Below are positions 37,044-44,938 of a stretch of 64,000 nucleotides of DNA, in pieces. The notes beneath the pieces were generated by a model. The model made no database searches, was not told the origin of the DNA, and saw nothing but the letters and a program-made list of their open reading frames with translations. The position numbers were made by a program, and so were the translations under genes. This DNA is from Nocardioides antri (GTDB taxonomy: Bacteria > Actinomycetota > Actinomycetes > Propionibacteriales > Nocardioidaceae). The stretch covers positions 124,001 to 188,000 of the forward strand of contig NZ_VUJW01000003.1 of assembly GCF_008373765.1 (NCBI RefSeq), written 5' to 3'. How positions within the stretch are numbered: position 1 is the first letter of the stretch; the number at the start of each line of letters is the position of its first letter.

Positions 37044-39074
37044 ATGACTGACATGCCGGACACCACCCTCACGTCCGACCGCTCCCACGACGAGCCGTCC
37101 CCCGGCCAGTACGACGACGCCGCCGGCTACTACACGCCGGGCGCGCCGATCGCCGACACCAAGGCGCCCGACGGGCCGATCGCCGACCGCTGGCAGACCC
37201 GCAAGTTCGAGGCCCGCCTGGTCAACCCGGCCAACCGCCGCAAGCTCTCGATCATCATCGTCGGCACCGGCCTGGCCGGTGGCGCCGCAGCCGCCACGCT
37301 CGGCGAGGCCGGCTACAACGTGAAGTCCTTCTGCTACCAGGACTCCCCGCGCCGGGCACACTCCATCGCCGCGCAGGGCGGCATCAACGCGGCCAAGAAC
37401 TACAAGGAGGACGGCGACTCCGTCCACCGGCTCTTCTACGACACCGTCAAGGGCGGCGACTACCGTTCGCGCGAGTCGAACGTCTACCGGCTGGCCGAGG
37501 TCAGCACCAACATCATCGACCAGTGCGTCGCGCAGGGCGTCCCGTTCGCGCGTGAGTACGGCGGCCTCCTCGACAACCGCTCGTTCGGCGGCGTCCAGGT
37601 GTCGCGGACCTTCTACGCCCGCGGCCAGACCGGCCAGCAGCTCCTCATCGGCGCCTACCAGGCGATGGAGCGCCAGGTGAAGGCCGGCACCGTCACTGAG
37701 TACACCCGTCACGAGATGCTCGAGGTGATCGTCGCCGACGGTCGGGCCCGCGGCATCATCGCGCGCAACATGGTCACCGGCGAGATCGAGACCCACCTGG
37801 CCGACGTCGTCGTACTCGCCTCCGGTGGCTACGGCAACGTCTTCTACCTCTCGACCAACGCGATGGGCTCGAACGTCACCGCCGCGTGGCGCGCACACCG
37901 CAAGGGCGCCTACATGGCCAACCCCTGCTACACGCAGATCCACCCGACCTGCATCCCGGTGTCGGGTGAGCACCAGTCGAAGCTGACCCTGATGTCGGAG
38001 TCGCTGCGCAACGACGGCCGGATCTGGGTCCCCAAGAAGGCCGAGGACTGCACCAAGGACCCGCGGGACATCCCCGAGGAGGACCGCGACTACTACCTGG
38101 AACGGATCTACCCGTCCTTCGGCAACCTGGTCCCCCGCGACATCGCGTCCCGGCAGGCGAAGAACGTGTGCGACGAGGGCCGTGGTGTCGGCCCGATGGT
38201 CGGCGACTTCCGCCGCGGCGTCTACCTCGACTTCGCCGACGCGATCGAGCGTCTCGGTGAGGATGCGGTCCGCGAGAAGTACGACAACCTCTTCGACATG
38301 TACGAGCGGATCACGGGTGAGAACCCCTACGAGGTCCCGATGCGGATCTACCCCGCCGTGCACTACGTCATGGGCGGGCTGTGGGTCGACTACGACCTGC
38401 AGTCCTCCATCACCGGCCTGTTCGTGACCGGCGAGGCGAACTTCTCCGACCACGGCGCCAACCGCCTCGGCGCGTCGGCGCTGATGCAGGGCCTGGCCGA
38501 CGGCTACTTCGTCCTGCCGCACACCATCCGCGACTACCTCGCCGAGGGACCGTTCGAGCCCCTCGACGAGTCGCACCCGGCCGTCGCCGAGGCCAAGGCC
38601 TCGGTGCAGGAGCGCATCGACAAGCTGATGTCGATCAACGGCTCCCGCTCGGTCGACAGCTTCCACCGCGAGCTCGGCCACATCATGTGGGAGTACTGCG
38701 GCATGGAGCGCAACGCCGAGGGCCTGCGCAAGGCGATCGACATGATCCGCGAGCTGAAGCGCGAGTTCTGGACCGACCTCAAGGTGCTCGGCACGGCGGA
38801 CTCGCTCAACCAGAGCCTCGAGAAGGCCGGCCGCGTCGCCGACTTCCTCGAGCTCGGCGAGCTGATGTGCATCGACGCGCTCAACCGGCGCGAGTCCTGC
38901 GGCGGCCACTTCCGGGCCGAGTCGCAGACCGAGGACGGCGAGGCCCTGCGCCACGACGACGAGTTCGCCTACGTCGCCGCTTGGGAGTGGGCCGGCGAGG
39001 ACCAGCCGCCGGTCCTGCACAAGGAAGACCTGGTCTACACCGCCATCGAGATGAAGCAGAGGTCCTACAAGTGA
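37044..39074 (+). CDS. sdhA: Succinate dehydrogenase/fumarate reductase flavoprotein (second Sdh)
   Basis: A 676-residue flavoprotein of the C. glutamicum SdhA type. Features: [20 protein letters not shown] (FAD motif, about 70), [19 protein letters not shown] with the covalent-FAD His, catalytic region [19 protein letters not shown], and the arginine-containing [12 protein letters not shown]. The N-terminal extension of about 65 residues (to RKLSI) is a feature of this subgroup. The stop overlaps the downstream sdhB by GTGA. Long open frames exist on the opposite strand here but reflect GC bias. Confidence 0.96.
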   Translation: MTDMPDTTLTSDRSHDEPSPGQYDDAAGYYTPGAPIADTKAPDGPIADRWQTRKFEARLVNPANRRKLSIIIVGTGLAGGAAAATLGEAGYNVKSFCYQDSPRRAHSIAAQGGINAAKNYKEDGDSVHRLFYDTVKGGDYRSRESNVYRLAEVSTNIIDQCVAQGVPFAREYGGLLDNRSFGGVQVSRTFYARGQTGQQLLIGAYQAMERQVKAGTVTEYTRHEMLEVIVADGRARGIIARNMVTGEIETHLADVVVLASGGYGNVFYLSTNAMGSNVTAAWRAHRKGAYMANPCYTQIHPTCIPVSGEHQSKLTLMSESLRNDGRIWVPKKAEDCTKDPRDIPEEDRDYYLERIYPSFGNLVPRDIASRQAKNVCDEGRGVGPMVGDFRRGVYLDFADAIERLGEDAVREKYDNLFDMYERITGENPYEVPMRIYPAVHYVMGGLWVDYDLQSSITGLFVTGEANFSDHGANRLGASALMQGLADGYFVLPHTIRDYLAEGPFEPLDESHPAVAEAKASVQERIDKLMSINGSRSVDSFHRELGHIMWEYCGMERNAEGLRKAIDMIRELKREFWTDLKVLGTADSLNQSLEKAGRVADFLELGELMCIDALNRRESCGGHFRAESQTEDGEALRHDDEFAYVAAWEWAGEDQPPVLHKEDLVYTAIEMKQRSYK

Positions 39075-39829
39075 GCGCCGGGACGATGAACCTCACCCTG
39101 AAGATCTGGCGCCAGAGCGGGGCTGCCGACAAGGGCCGGATCCACACCTACGAGGTGTCCGGGATCTCCGAGGACATGAGCTTCCTGGAGATGCTCGACG
39201 TCCTCAACGAGCAGCTCAACGAGCTCGGCGAGGAGCCGATCGCGTTCGACTCCGACTGTCGCGAGGGCATCTGCGGCATGTGCTCGCTGATGATCAACGG
39301 GGAAGCGCACGGACCCGAGGTCACCACGACCTGCCAGCTCCACATGCGCTCCTTCAAGGACGGCGACACGATCACCATCGAGCCGTGGCGGTCGGGCGCG
39401 TTCCCGGTGCTCAAGGACCTCTGCGTCGACCGCTCGGCGCTCGACCGGATCATCCAGTCCGGCGGCTACATCTCGGCCAACACCGGCTCGGCACCTGAGG
39501 CGAACTCGGTCCCAGTCCCCCGCGACAACGCGGTCCGGGCGTTCAACGTCGCGACCTGCATCAGCTGCGGTGCCTGCGTGGCCGCGTGCCCGAACGGCTC
39601 GGCGTCGCTGTTCCTCGGCGCCAAGATCACCCACCTCGCCGAGCTGCCGCAGGGCCAGCCGGAGCGGTGGAGCCGGGTCGTCGACATGACCGCCCAGCAC
39701 GACCACGAAGGCTTCGGCGGCTGCACCAACATCGGCGAGTGCGCCGCTGCGTGCCCGAAGGAGATCCCGCTGGACGTGATCAGCCAGCTCAACAAGGACC
39801 TTCGCACGGCGATGCGGCACGGCCACTGA
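39071..39829 (+). CDS. sdhB: Succinate dehydrogenase iron-sulfur subunit (second Sdh)
   Basis: A 252-residue Fe-S protein. [2Fe-2S] ligands lie in [21 protein letters not shown] and the later TTTC; [4Fe-4S]/[3Fe-4S] ligands in [18 protein letters not shown] and [15 protein letters not shown]. The GTG at 39071 overlaps the sdhA stop (GTGA); the ATG at 39086 five codons later, where the conserved NLTLKIWRQ strand starts, is an equally possible start. It completes the sdhCAB operon. Confidence 0.95.
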   Translation: MSAGTMNLTLKIWRQSGAADKGRIHTYEVSGISEDMSFLEMLDVLNEQLNELGEEPIAFDSDCREGICGMCSLMINGEAHGPEVTTTCQLHMRSFKDGDTITIEPWRSGAFPVLKDLCVDRSALDRIIQSGGYISANTGSAPEANSVPVPRDNAVRAFNVATCISCGACVAACPNGSASLFLGAKITHLAELPQGQPERWSRVVDMTAQHDHEGFGGCTNIGECAAACPKEIPLDVISQLNKDLRTAMRHGH

Positions 39830-40187
39830 CACCAAGCGCCATCTCGCCCCGGCTCATCCCCGCAGCTGCCGAGAAGAGCGCGACGCCGCGGACTGCCCGG
39901 GTGCTGTGGTCCCTGTCCGGGTGGTCGACCACCCGGGTAGTGACAACAGCTCCATGGTAGTTGTCGATTCGGCCACTGCCCGGGTGTCGTAGCCACTACC
40001 CGGGCGTGAGGGCCGGCGACTGTCTCTGCACCCCGACGCCCGCTATTGCCGCGCCGAGGGCGCTGCCGATGTGCGGTCGCTTCGATAAGCCGTGGAGCGA
40101 TCTCGGCCTGATCGCGACAATGGCCCGGGTGCTGCTTGTCGGCCGAGAGGCAGGTTTGCCCAAGATCCGGCCAGGAGGGTGCGCTTC
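39830..40187. other. Intergenic region after sdhB with repeats, no gene
   Basis: These 358 bases hold the palindrome cluster at 39891-40006 and, beyond it, sequence with noticeably less GC-biased composition leading to a good ribosome binding site (AGGAGGG, 40173-40179) for the methyltransferase gene. Short open frames on both strands have no start signals or recognisable products. The cluster may end sdhCAB transcription. Confidence 0.6.
39891..40006. repeat. Palindrome cluster with four CACTRCCCGGG-type copies
   Basis: A perfect 20-bp palindrome CCGGGTGGTCGACCACCCGG lies at 39917-39936, followed by GACAAC (39942-39947) paired with GTTGTC (39960-39965). Four copies of a (C)ACTRCCCGGGYG motif occur at 39892-39903 (+), 39929-39942 (-), 39974-39986 (+) and 39994-40006 (+). 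The design (GGTCGACC-centred palindrome, then a GACAAC/GTTGTC inverted repeat) parallels the cluster at 27468-27564. Confidence 0.75.
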
Positions 40188-40940
40188 ATGAGCGAGCAGT
40201 TCTACTCGGACGCGAGGTTGTACGACCGGTTGTTCCCCGGAGGCGAACAGGCCCTCGAGTTCTACAGGGTCGAGGCCGATCGGCAAGGCGGGTGTGTCTT
40301 GGAACTCGGGTGTGGCACCGGAACCAAGCTGATCCCGATCGCGTCCGACGGGCATCCGTGCATGGGCCTGGAGCTCTCGCCGGACATGCTTACCGAGGCT
40401 CAGCGCAAGGCGGGCGAGCGCGGCGTGGAGGTGGAGTGGGTGCAGGGCGACATGCGCGAGTTCGACCTGGGCCGAACGTTCGACCTCGTGTTGATCGCCG
40501 CCAATTCATTGCTCCATCTGCATGAGGCTGAGGACTTGGTGGGCTGCTTCCGGTCCGTGCGAAGGCACCTGGCGCCCGGAGCGCAGCTCGTCTTCGACGT
40601 GTTCAACCCGAGCGTGCGCATGCTTGCCGAGGCCGACGGCGTTCGACGAAGGCGCGACGCGTTGTCGTTCGTGGATCCCGATCGTGGCGTAGTGCATGTC
40701 GATGTCGCGGAGACCTACGACGCGGCCGCGCAGGTGACTCGCGGGAGGTGGTACTTCTCGACCGATTCCGAGGCCGACTTCGTGGTCGCCCCGCTTGAGA
40801 TCAGGAGCATCTTCCCCCAGGAGTTACCGCTGCTGCTCAGGCTCGGCGGCCTCCGGGTTGTTGAACGATTCGGCGACTGGTCCCGTGCGCCACTCACCGC
40901 AGATGCGGCGCTCCAGCTTTACATCTGCGAACCGGACTGA
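40188..40940 (+). CDS. Class I SAM-dependent methyltransferase
   Basis: A 250-residue methyltransferase: motif I VLELGCGTGTKLIPIA (about 36-50), motif II region GLELSPDMLTEAQRKA, then EWVQGDMREFDLG and LVLIAANSLLHLHEAEDLVG. The N-terminus YSDARLYDRLFPG is typical of methyltransferase_25-like enzymes. Substrate unknown. The ATG at 40188 has AGGAGGG at good spacing. Codon use is less GC-extreme than in the flanking sdh genes (TTG, TCA, AAT-type codons appear), consistent with acquisition. No partner gene is in tandem. Confidence 0.85.
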   Translation: MSEQFYSDARLYDRLFPGGEQALEFYRVEADRQGGCVLELGCGTGTKLIPIASDGHPCMGLELSPDMLTEAQRKAGERGVEVEWVQGDMREFDLGRTFDLVLIAANSLLHLHEAEDLVGCFRSVRRHLAPGAQLVFDVFNPSVRMLAEADGVRRRRDALSFVDPDRGVVHVDVAETYDAAAQVTRGRWYFSTDSEADFVVAPLEIRSIFPQELPLLLRLGGLRVVERFGDWSRAPLTADAALQLYICEPD

Positions 40941-41018
40941 ACCGCGAAGACTGGACTACCAATGTCTGGCACGGTGCCTGTTCCGCCCTGCGCGCACATG
41001 CCGATGAGCGGTCGCCAT

Positions 41019-41459
41019 CTACCGGAAGTGTCGAGCCAGACGCTTGCACAGACTGGCTACCTCGGAAGGTCCACCCGTGGGAGCATCCGACCACTCATCG
41101 ACCTGGTGCCAGGAGTAGTCGTCCGGGGTGCCGCGGTGCCGAACCACCACGTGCTCATGGAAATGCTCGAGCCGTGTGTTGATCACCATCGCATGCACTG
41201 CATCGATATCAAGCTCGGAGCGCAACGCTCTCGCCGCGTCCCGAACCGCTCGTCCGACCGCTGCCGACTCCTCATCCGTGAGGGAGTCAACGAACGGCGC
41301 GTGCCGGTCGGTCTCGACAATGAGATGCCCCAACGTGACGGGCATGGGTCGGTTGACCAGATGCTTGACCCACACCAGCTCGTCGCGCCACACCACTGGA
41401 GCGACGAGATCGCCCTCCCCACGATGACCGGCGCAGATGGGACATGCCGGGTCGGTCAC
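41019..41459 (-). CDS. HIT-family nucleotide hydrolase/transferase
   Basis: A 146-residue HIT (histidine triad) protein. The motif is HFHEHVVVRH (about 100-110), and the N-terminal CPICAGHRGEGDLVA probably binds zinc. VTLGHLIVETDRH is the usual central strand. HIT proteins hydrolyse dinucleoside polyphosphates or nucleoside phosphoramidates. The start is a GTG at 41459. It converges with the methyltransferase gene. The C-terminal tail (SDAPTGGPSEVASLCKRL) is not part of the fold. Specific substrate unknown. Confidence 0.85.
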   Translation of the reverse strand: MTDPACPICAGHRGEGDLVAPVVWRDELVWVKHLVNRPMPVTLGHLIVETDRHAPFVDSLTDEESAAVGRAVRDAARALRSELDIDAVHAMVINTRLEHFHEHVVVRHRGTPDDYSWHQVDEWSDAPTGGPSEVASLCKRLARHFR

Positions 41460-41552
41460 GCTCGAAGGCTACGCATCGGCCGCCATGATGAGAAGCGCAC
41501 GCTACTGCCGCACCAAGGTCCGCGCACTTGCCGAAAGCAGAGCGCTGTGTCG

Positions 41553-41744
41553 TCAGGCTGCTCGTCGGTGGGCACGCTGATAGGGGTGCTCGTCACGTAC
41601 GTACCAGACGGTCCAGCTCACTGGGAAGAGCAGTCCTGCGATCGACGCAGGGAGCACGGCCAGCCCACGACGGCGTGCTCCGATTCCCGTCAGGATCACC
41701 AGCGGGAGTACCACGCAGATCAGGACGAGGATGACTGGCACCAC
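41553..41744 (-). CDS. Candidate small two-helix membrane protein
   Basis: A 63-residue frame from tandem GTG codons at 41744: a first hydrophobic helix (VPVILVLICVVLPLVILTG), a basic turn ARRRG, a second helix (LPASIAGLLFPVSWTVWYV) and a polar tail. The helix-Arg-helix pattern obeys the positive-inside rule and looks like a real protein. No clear ribosome binding site is seen. Codons such as GTA, GGA, CGT, CCT and TAT set it apart from its GC-rich neighbours. It lies between the HIT and saccharopine-dehydrogenase-like genes. Confidence 0.45.
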   Translation of the reverse strand: MVPVILVLICVVLPLVILTGIGARRRGLAVLPASIAGLLFPVSWTVWYVRDEHPYQRAHRRAA

Positions 41745-41812
41745 AGCATTGTGACTGGTTCTGGACGACTGGTGTCGCGCGTTCTCCGTGGGGGTGGTGG
41801 CATCCTGACCGC

Positions 41813-42898
41813 ATGCAGCCCGTCCATGTGTGGATCCGTTCGGAGTCCCGCAGCACCGAGCGGCGTGCGCCTCTCGCACCCGGCGACGTCCCGCTGCTGC
41901 TGGACGCCGGGTTCGAGGTGACGGTCGAGGAGTCGCCCCAACGCATCTTCGCCGTCGAGGAGTACGCCGCGGCCGGGGCGTCCGTCGTGGGCCAGGGCAC
42001 GTGGCCCGACGCGCCCCAGGACGCCTACGTCCTCGGGATCAAGGAGCTCCCCGACGAGCCGGCGTCGCTGCGCCACCGGCACATCTACTTCGCGCACGCG
42101 TTCAAGGGCCAAGAGGGCGCTCGGCGCACCCTGGAGCGGTTCCGCCGCGGCGGCGGTCGGCTGCTCGACATCGAGTACCTCACCGACAATGACGGCAAGC
42201 GGGTGGTCGCGTTCGGCTACTGGGCCGGCTACGTGGGTGCCGCACTCGGCGTGCTGCACCTGGCCGGATCGCTGGCCGCGCCGCTCGCCCCGACGGCCAG
42301 GCACGAGCTCGACGCCGCGCTGGAGCAGGCCGGAAAGGCCGGGACCGATCAACTGCTGGCGCTCGTCACCGGGGCGCAGGGGCGATCCGGTCGCGGTGCC
42401 CAACGGGCACTCATGACCGCCGGTTTGGCGATCACCCGATGGGATCGCCAGGAGACCCGGGACCTGCACAAGCAGGCGCTCCTCGGCCATGACCTGTTGG
42501 TGAACTGCGTGGTCACGCACACCCCGACGACTCCGTTCGTGGAGCATGCGGACCTGGACCACGAGCGGCGGCTGCGGGTGCTCGCGGACGTGACCTGCGA
42601 CGTCACCGGTCCCTCCAACATGCTCCCGGTGAACACCGAGATCACCACATGGCAGGAGCCGGTCCGGCGACTGCACTCCGGCGCCCCGGAGCGCGGCACC
42701 GCGCCGCTGGAGGTCGTCGCCATCGACAACCTGCCCTCGCTGCTGCCGCGCGAAGCCAGCGAGGGCTTCAGCGGTGACCTGACCCCGCACCTGCTCGGGT
42801 TGGCCGAGGAGGGCGGGCCGTCGGGGCCCTGGCGGGCAGCCGGTCGCGCCTTCGATGAGGCGATGAGAAGGCTCGAGGCACCCGAAGGCTCCTCCTAG
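41813..42898 (+). CDS. Saccharopine dehydrogenase (L-lysine-forming, LYS1)-like oxidoreductase
   Basis: A 361-residue protein of the alanine dehydrogenase/LYS1 superfamily. The N-terminal domain has WIRSESRSTERRAPLAPGDV, the LYS1-type substrate motif, then GIKELPDEPASLRHRHIYFA. The C-terminal part includes VLADVTCDVTGPSNMLPVN and VVAIDNLPSLLPREAS, both typical of LYS1 proteins. Fungal LYS1 cleaves saccharopine to lysine and 2-oxoglutarate with NAD. The glycine-rich nucleotide loop is weak here (VTGAQGRSGRGAQRAL). No LYS9-like or other saccharopine-pathway gene is nearby, so the reaction is uncertain. The ATG at 41813 is the natural start. Confidence 0.8.
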   Translation: MQPVHVWIRSESRSTERRAPLAPGDVPLLLDAGFEVTVEESPQRIFAVEEYAAAGASVVGQGTWPDAPQDAYVLGIKELPDEPASLRHRHIYFAHAFKGQEGARRTLERFRRGGGRLLDIEYLTDNDGKRVVAFGYWAGYVGAALGVLHLAGSLAAPLAPTARHELDAALEQAGKAGTDQLLALVTGAQGRSGRGAQRALMTAGLAITRWDRQETRDLHKQALLGHDLLVNCVVTHTPTTPFVEHADLDHERRLRVLADVTCDVTGPSNMLPVNTEITTWQEPVRRLHSGAPERGTAPLEVVAIDNLPSLLPREASEGFSGDLTPHLLGLAEEGGPSGPWRAAGRAFDEAMRRLEAPEGSS

Positions 42899-42957
42899 CC
42901 CTGGCGCGCGGCAGGCGCACAGCCAGGTCGGCCAGACGCAAGAGTGCAGGCCTGGAC

Positions 42958-43125
42958 GTGGGCGGCTTGTACGCCGTGATCGGCATCGTCCTCTTCAGCG
43001 TCGGAGGGACGGTCCTCGAGGACGCGATGGGCGGCGACTGGCTGACTCTCACAGGCTGCGCGTGCGTCGCCGCTGGCCTGGTGGGGATAGTCGCGGTAGG
43101 CATGAGTTCTCACAACAGCCGCTGA
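42958..43125 (+). CDS. Candidate small membrane peptide
   Basis: A 55-residue frame from the GTG at 42958, with two hydrophobic segments (LYAVIGIVLFSVGGTVLED and LTGCACVAAGLVGIVAVG) and a polar end SSHNSR. It follows the saccharopine-dehydrogenase-like gene by 59 bp on the same strand. A GCAGG about ten bases upstream is a weak RBS. Codons include ATA, GTA and AGT. No family recognised; the two-helix pattern is the only support. Confidence 0.35.
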   Translation: MGGLYAVIGIVLFSVGGTVLEDAMGGDWLTLTGCACVAAGLVGIVAVGMSSHNSR

Positions 43126-43181
43126 CCGCCGGAAGATGAGGTCGCTCCGCCACCAGTGGTAACCGGGACCGTCCTGCCGGC

Positions 43182-43577
43182 TCACCCTTGGGGGCCGTCT
43201 CCCGTTCGAGCCAAGCGCTCGCGACTCAGATACCGAACCGGCTTGCCGAGCGACTCCGCGTAGGCAATCTCCCGTCGGGTCGACTCACCTACGTAGCCGC
43301 CCGGATCCACGATGTACACCTCGTCAGCCATGCGAATCTTCTGGAAGTGCACGCCGCCGAGCCGCCCCTTCAGGTCCGAGCTGTCGGCTGTCCAGTCGTA
43401 GTCCGGAAGATCGGGGAGGCTGAACATTCCGAGGCTGATCACTACGCAACCTTCCATCGTGAGCCGCTGGTTGACCTCCGCGAACTCAGCCTCAAACCTG
43501 GTCGAGCCGCAGAGCGTGATGACCTTCGCCTCACCCTCGGCAGACTGCGGCACCTGCTGGTCCTCCATGAGGTTCAT
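43182..43577 (-). CDS. Nucleoside 2-deoxyribosyltransferase-like protein
   Basis: A 131-residue protein with VITLCGSTRFEAEFAEVNQR near the N-terminus, MADEVYIVDPGGYVGESTRR and a final EIAYAESLGKPVRYLS. This is the fold of small nucleoside deoxyribosyltransferase-like proteins common in phages and mobile islands; the catalytic Glu is expected in GESTRREI. These may process nucleotide or nucleoside pools, but function is untested for this subgroup. The start may be the ATG at 43577 or three codons later. Codon use is moderately less GC-rich than in core genes. Confidence 0.72.
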   Translation of the reverse strand: MNLMEDQQVPQSAEGEAKVITLCGSTRFEAEFAEVNQRLTMEGCVVISLGMFSLPDLPDYDWTADSSDLKGRLGGVHFQKIRMADEVYIVDPGGYVGESTRREIAYAESLGKPVRYLSRERLARTGDGPQG

Positions 43578-43626
43578 GATCGGTCAACGACACGACGACC
43601 CCGTCGGCGCCCCCTGCACGCCCGCT

Positions 43627-43655
43627 CACGCCGCACGGCGTGCGGAGCCGCACGC
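43627..43655. terminator. Overlapping alternative hairpins in the 43578-43825 intergenic region
   Basis: CACGCCG (43627-43633) pairs with CGGCGTG (43636-43642), and GCGTGCGG (43638-43645) pairs with CCGCACGC (43648-43655). The two hairpins share bases 43638-43642 and exclude each other. No T-run follows on either strand. They could end the leftward transcript of the TIGR03032/ELWxxDGT pair. The rest of this intergenic region holds only a candidate + strand start at 43713. Confidence 0.4.
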
Positions 43656-43825
43656 TACTTCCGCGTCTGGTGTAGAGCGCATTGCTGACGCGAGCCATGG
43701 GAGGAAGCGATCGTGGCTGGAGATCGATACGAGGAGCTGATGGCGCGACGCGCTGCTTTGGAAGGCGAGGTCCAGCGGCGGCTCGGACGAGCGGGCTCCA
43801 CCTGGCGGCGGACGCTGAGGTCGAC

Positions 43826-44938
43826 TCATCGTCCGACCTCCTCACGGTGCGGCTCGCGCTGGTGCGGCAGCACCCAGATGTCGTCGGCGTCCCCGTCCGT
43901 CTCCCCGAAGGTGGGGCTGAGCGCGCCCGGGACCACCTGGACGTCGAAGATCTCCTCGACGCCGGAGGCGAACTCCAAGGTGCCGACCGTGGTGCCGGTG
44001 CTGAGCTCGATGACGCCGACGCCGCACTTGAGCTGGTCGTGGTAGGCCGCGATGGGGGCACCGCCGAAGATGGCCGTCTCGCGGATCTTCGACAGCCCGA
44101 CGAAGGCGAGGCCGCCGTGGATCGCGAGGCCCCGGGCATAGCCGGGAAGGGCGGCCACCACCTCGCGCCCTCCCGTCGCGAGGTCCACCCGCTCGAGCCG
44201 CCCCATCCCGGAGTTCAGCACGAACAGCTGGCCGTCGTACCACCGCGGCGAGTGCGGCATCGCCAGCCCGGTGGTCACCGGCGAGCCCGACGCCACGTCG
44301 AGCACGGCCCCGCTGTCGTTGCGCCGCTTGCGCCACCCGCCCGGCTCGTCGGAGAGGGCCATCACCGTCACGAAGGCCGGGGACCCGTCGCGCATGGCGA
44401 GGCCGTTGAGGTGGCACCGGTCCTGCGGCGCCAGGGCCGAGATGAACGGCGGACGCCAGCGCGGCACGAAGCTGAAGCGCTCGTCGAGCCCGGCGAGGCA
44501 GGAGAACCGGGTGTTCACGATCCAGAGGTCGGGCTCGCCGGCCGGGGTCGTCCCCCACGCGATCTCGTGGCACTGGATTCCGCCCGTGACCACCGAGGAG
44601 CGCGGCAGCCAGCAGCGGTCGTGACGGCCGGCGGGAGACATGGCGGGCGCGAGCTCGGAGTGGTCGCGGAGCATCCATACCTGCCCTTTCCCGGCGACCG
44701 CGAGACCGTCGGCACCCAGGGCGAGGCCCATGGCGTGGTCGAACCGGCGGAAGGAGAAGGTCAGCCGCTCGTCGGCGGCCCCGACGGCGACGACCTGCCC
44801 CGCCTGGTAGGTGGAGACCAGCAGTGCACACTGCGCCTCGTCGAGCAGTCCCGGGAGGCCGATGCTGTGGTGGAACCGGACCTCGGTCGGCGGGGGCCCG
44901 CCAGGCGAGGGGGCCGGCGTGTCGTGCGGTGCGGTCAC
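43826..44938 (-). CDS. TIGR03032-family beta-propeller-like protein
   Basis: A 370-residue protein of the TIGR03032 family, with VRFHHSIGLPGLLDEAQCAL and the recurring strands VWMLRDHSELAP, LWIVNTRFSCLAGLDERFSFVPRWRPPF (shown in part: NTRFSCLAGLDERF) and NGLAMRDGSPAFVT, ending in DDIWVLPHQ. The family is predicted to be a beta-propeller often near surface or repeat-protein genes; its reaction is unknown. The GTG at 44938 overlaps the upstream ELWxxDGT gene by 4 bp. No signal peptide is seen, so it is probably cytoplasmic. Confidence 0.82.
   Translation of the reverse strand: MTAPHDTPAPSPGGPPPTEVRFHHSIGLPGLLDEAQCALLVSTYQAGQVVAVGAADERLTFSFRRFDHAMGLALGADGLAVAGKGQVWMLRDHSELAPAMSPAGRHDRCWLPRSSVVTGGIQCHEIAWGTTPAGEPDLWIVNTRFSCLAGLDERFSFVPRWRPPFISALAPQDRCHLNGLAMRDGSPAFVTVMALSDEPGGWRKRRNDSGAVLDVASGSPVTTGLAMPHSPRWYDGQLFVLNSGMGRLERVDLATGGREVVAALPGYARGLAIHGGLAFVGLSKIRETAIFGGAPIAAYHDQLKCGVGVIELSTGTTVGTLEFASGVEEIFDVQVVPGALSPTFGETDGDADDIWVLPHQREPHREEVGR

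Noticed and set aside
37005..39020. A 671-codon - strand frame opposite the second sdhA
   Set aside because: It mirrors the codon bias of sdhA (Val/Ala/Asp/His-rich), has no start signals and no recognisable domain.
43620..43680. A possible tRNA or small RNA gene suggested by strong hairpins
   Set aside because: No T-loop GTTCGANNC, acceptor pairing or anticodon stem could be found; the stems overlap and exclude each other.
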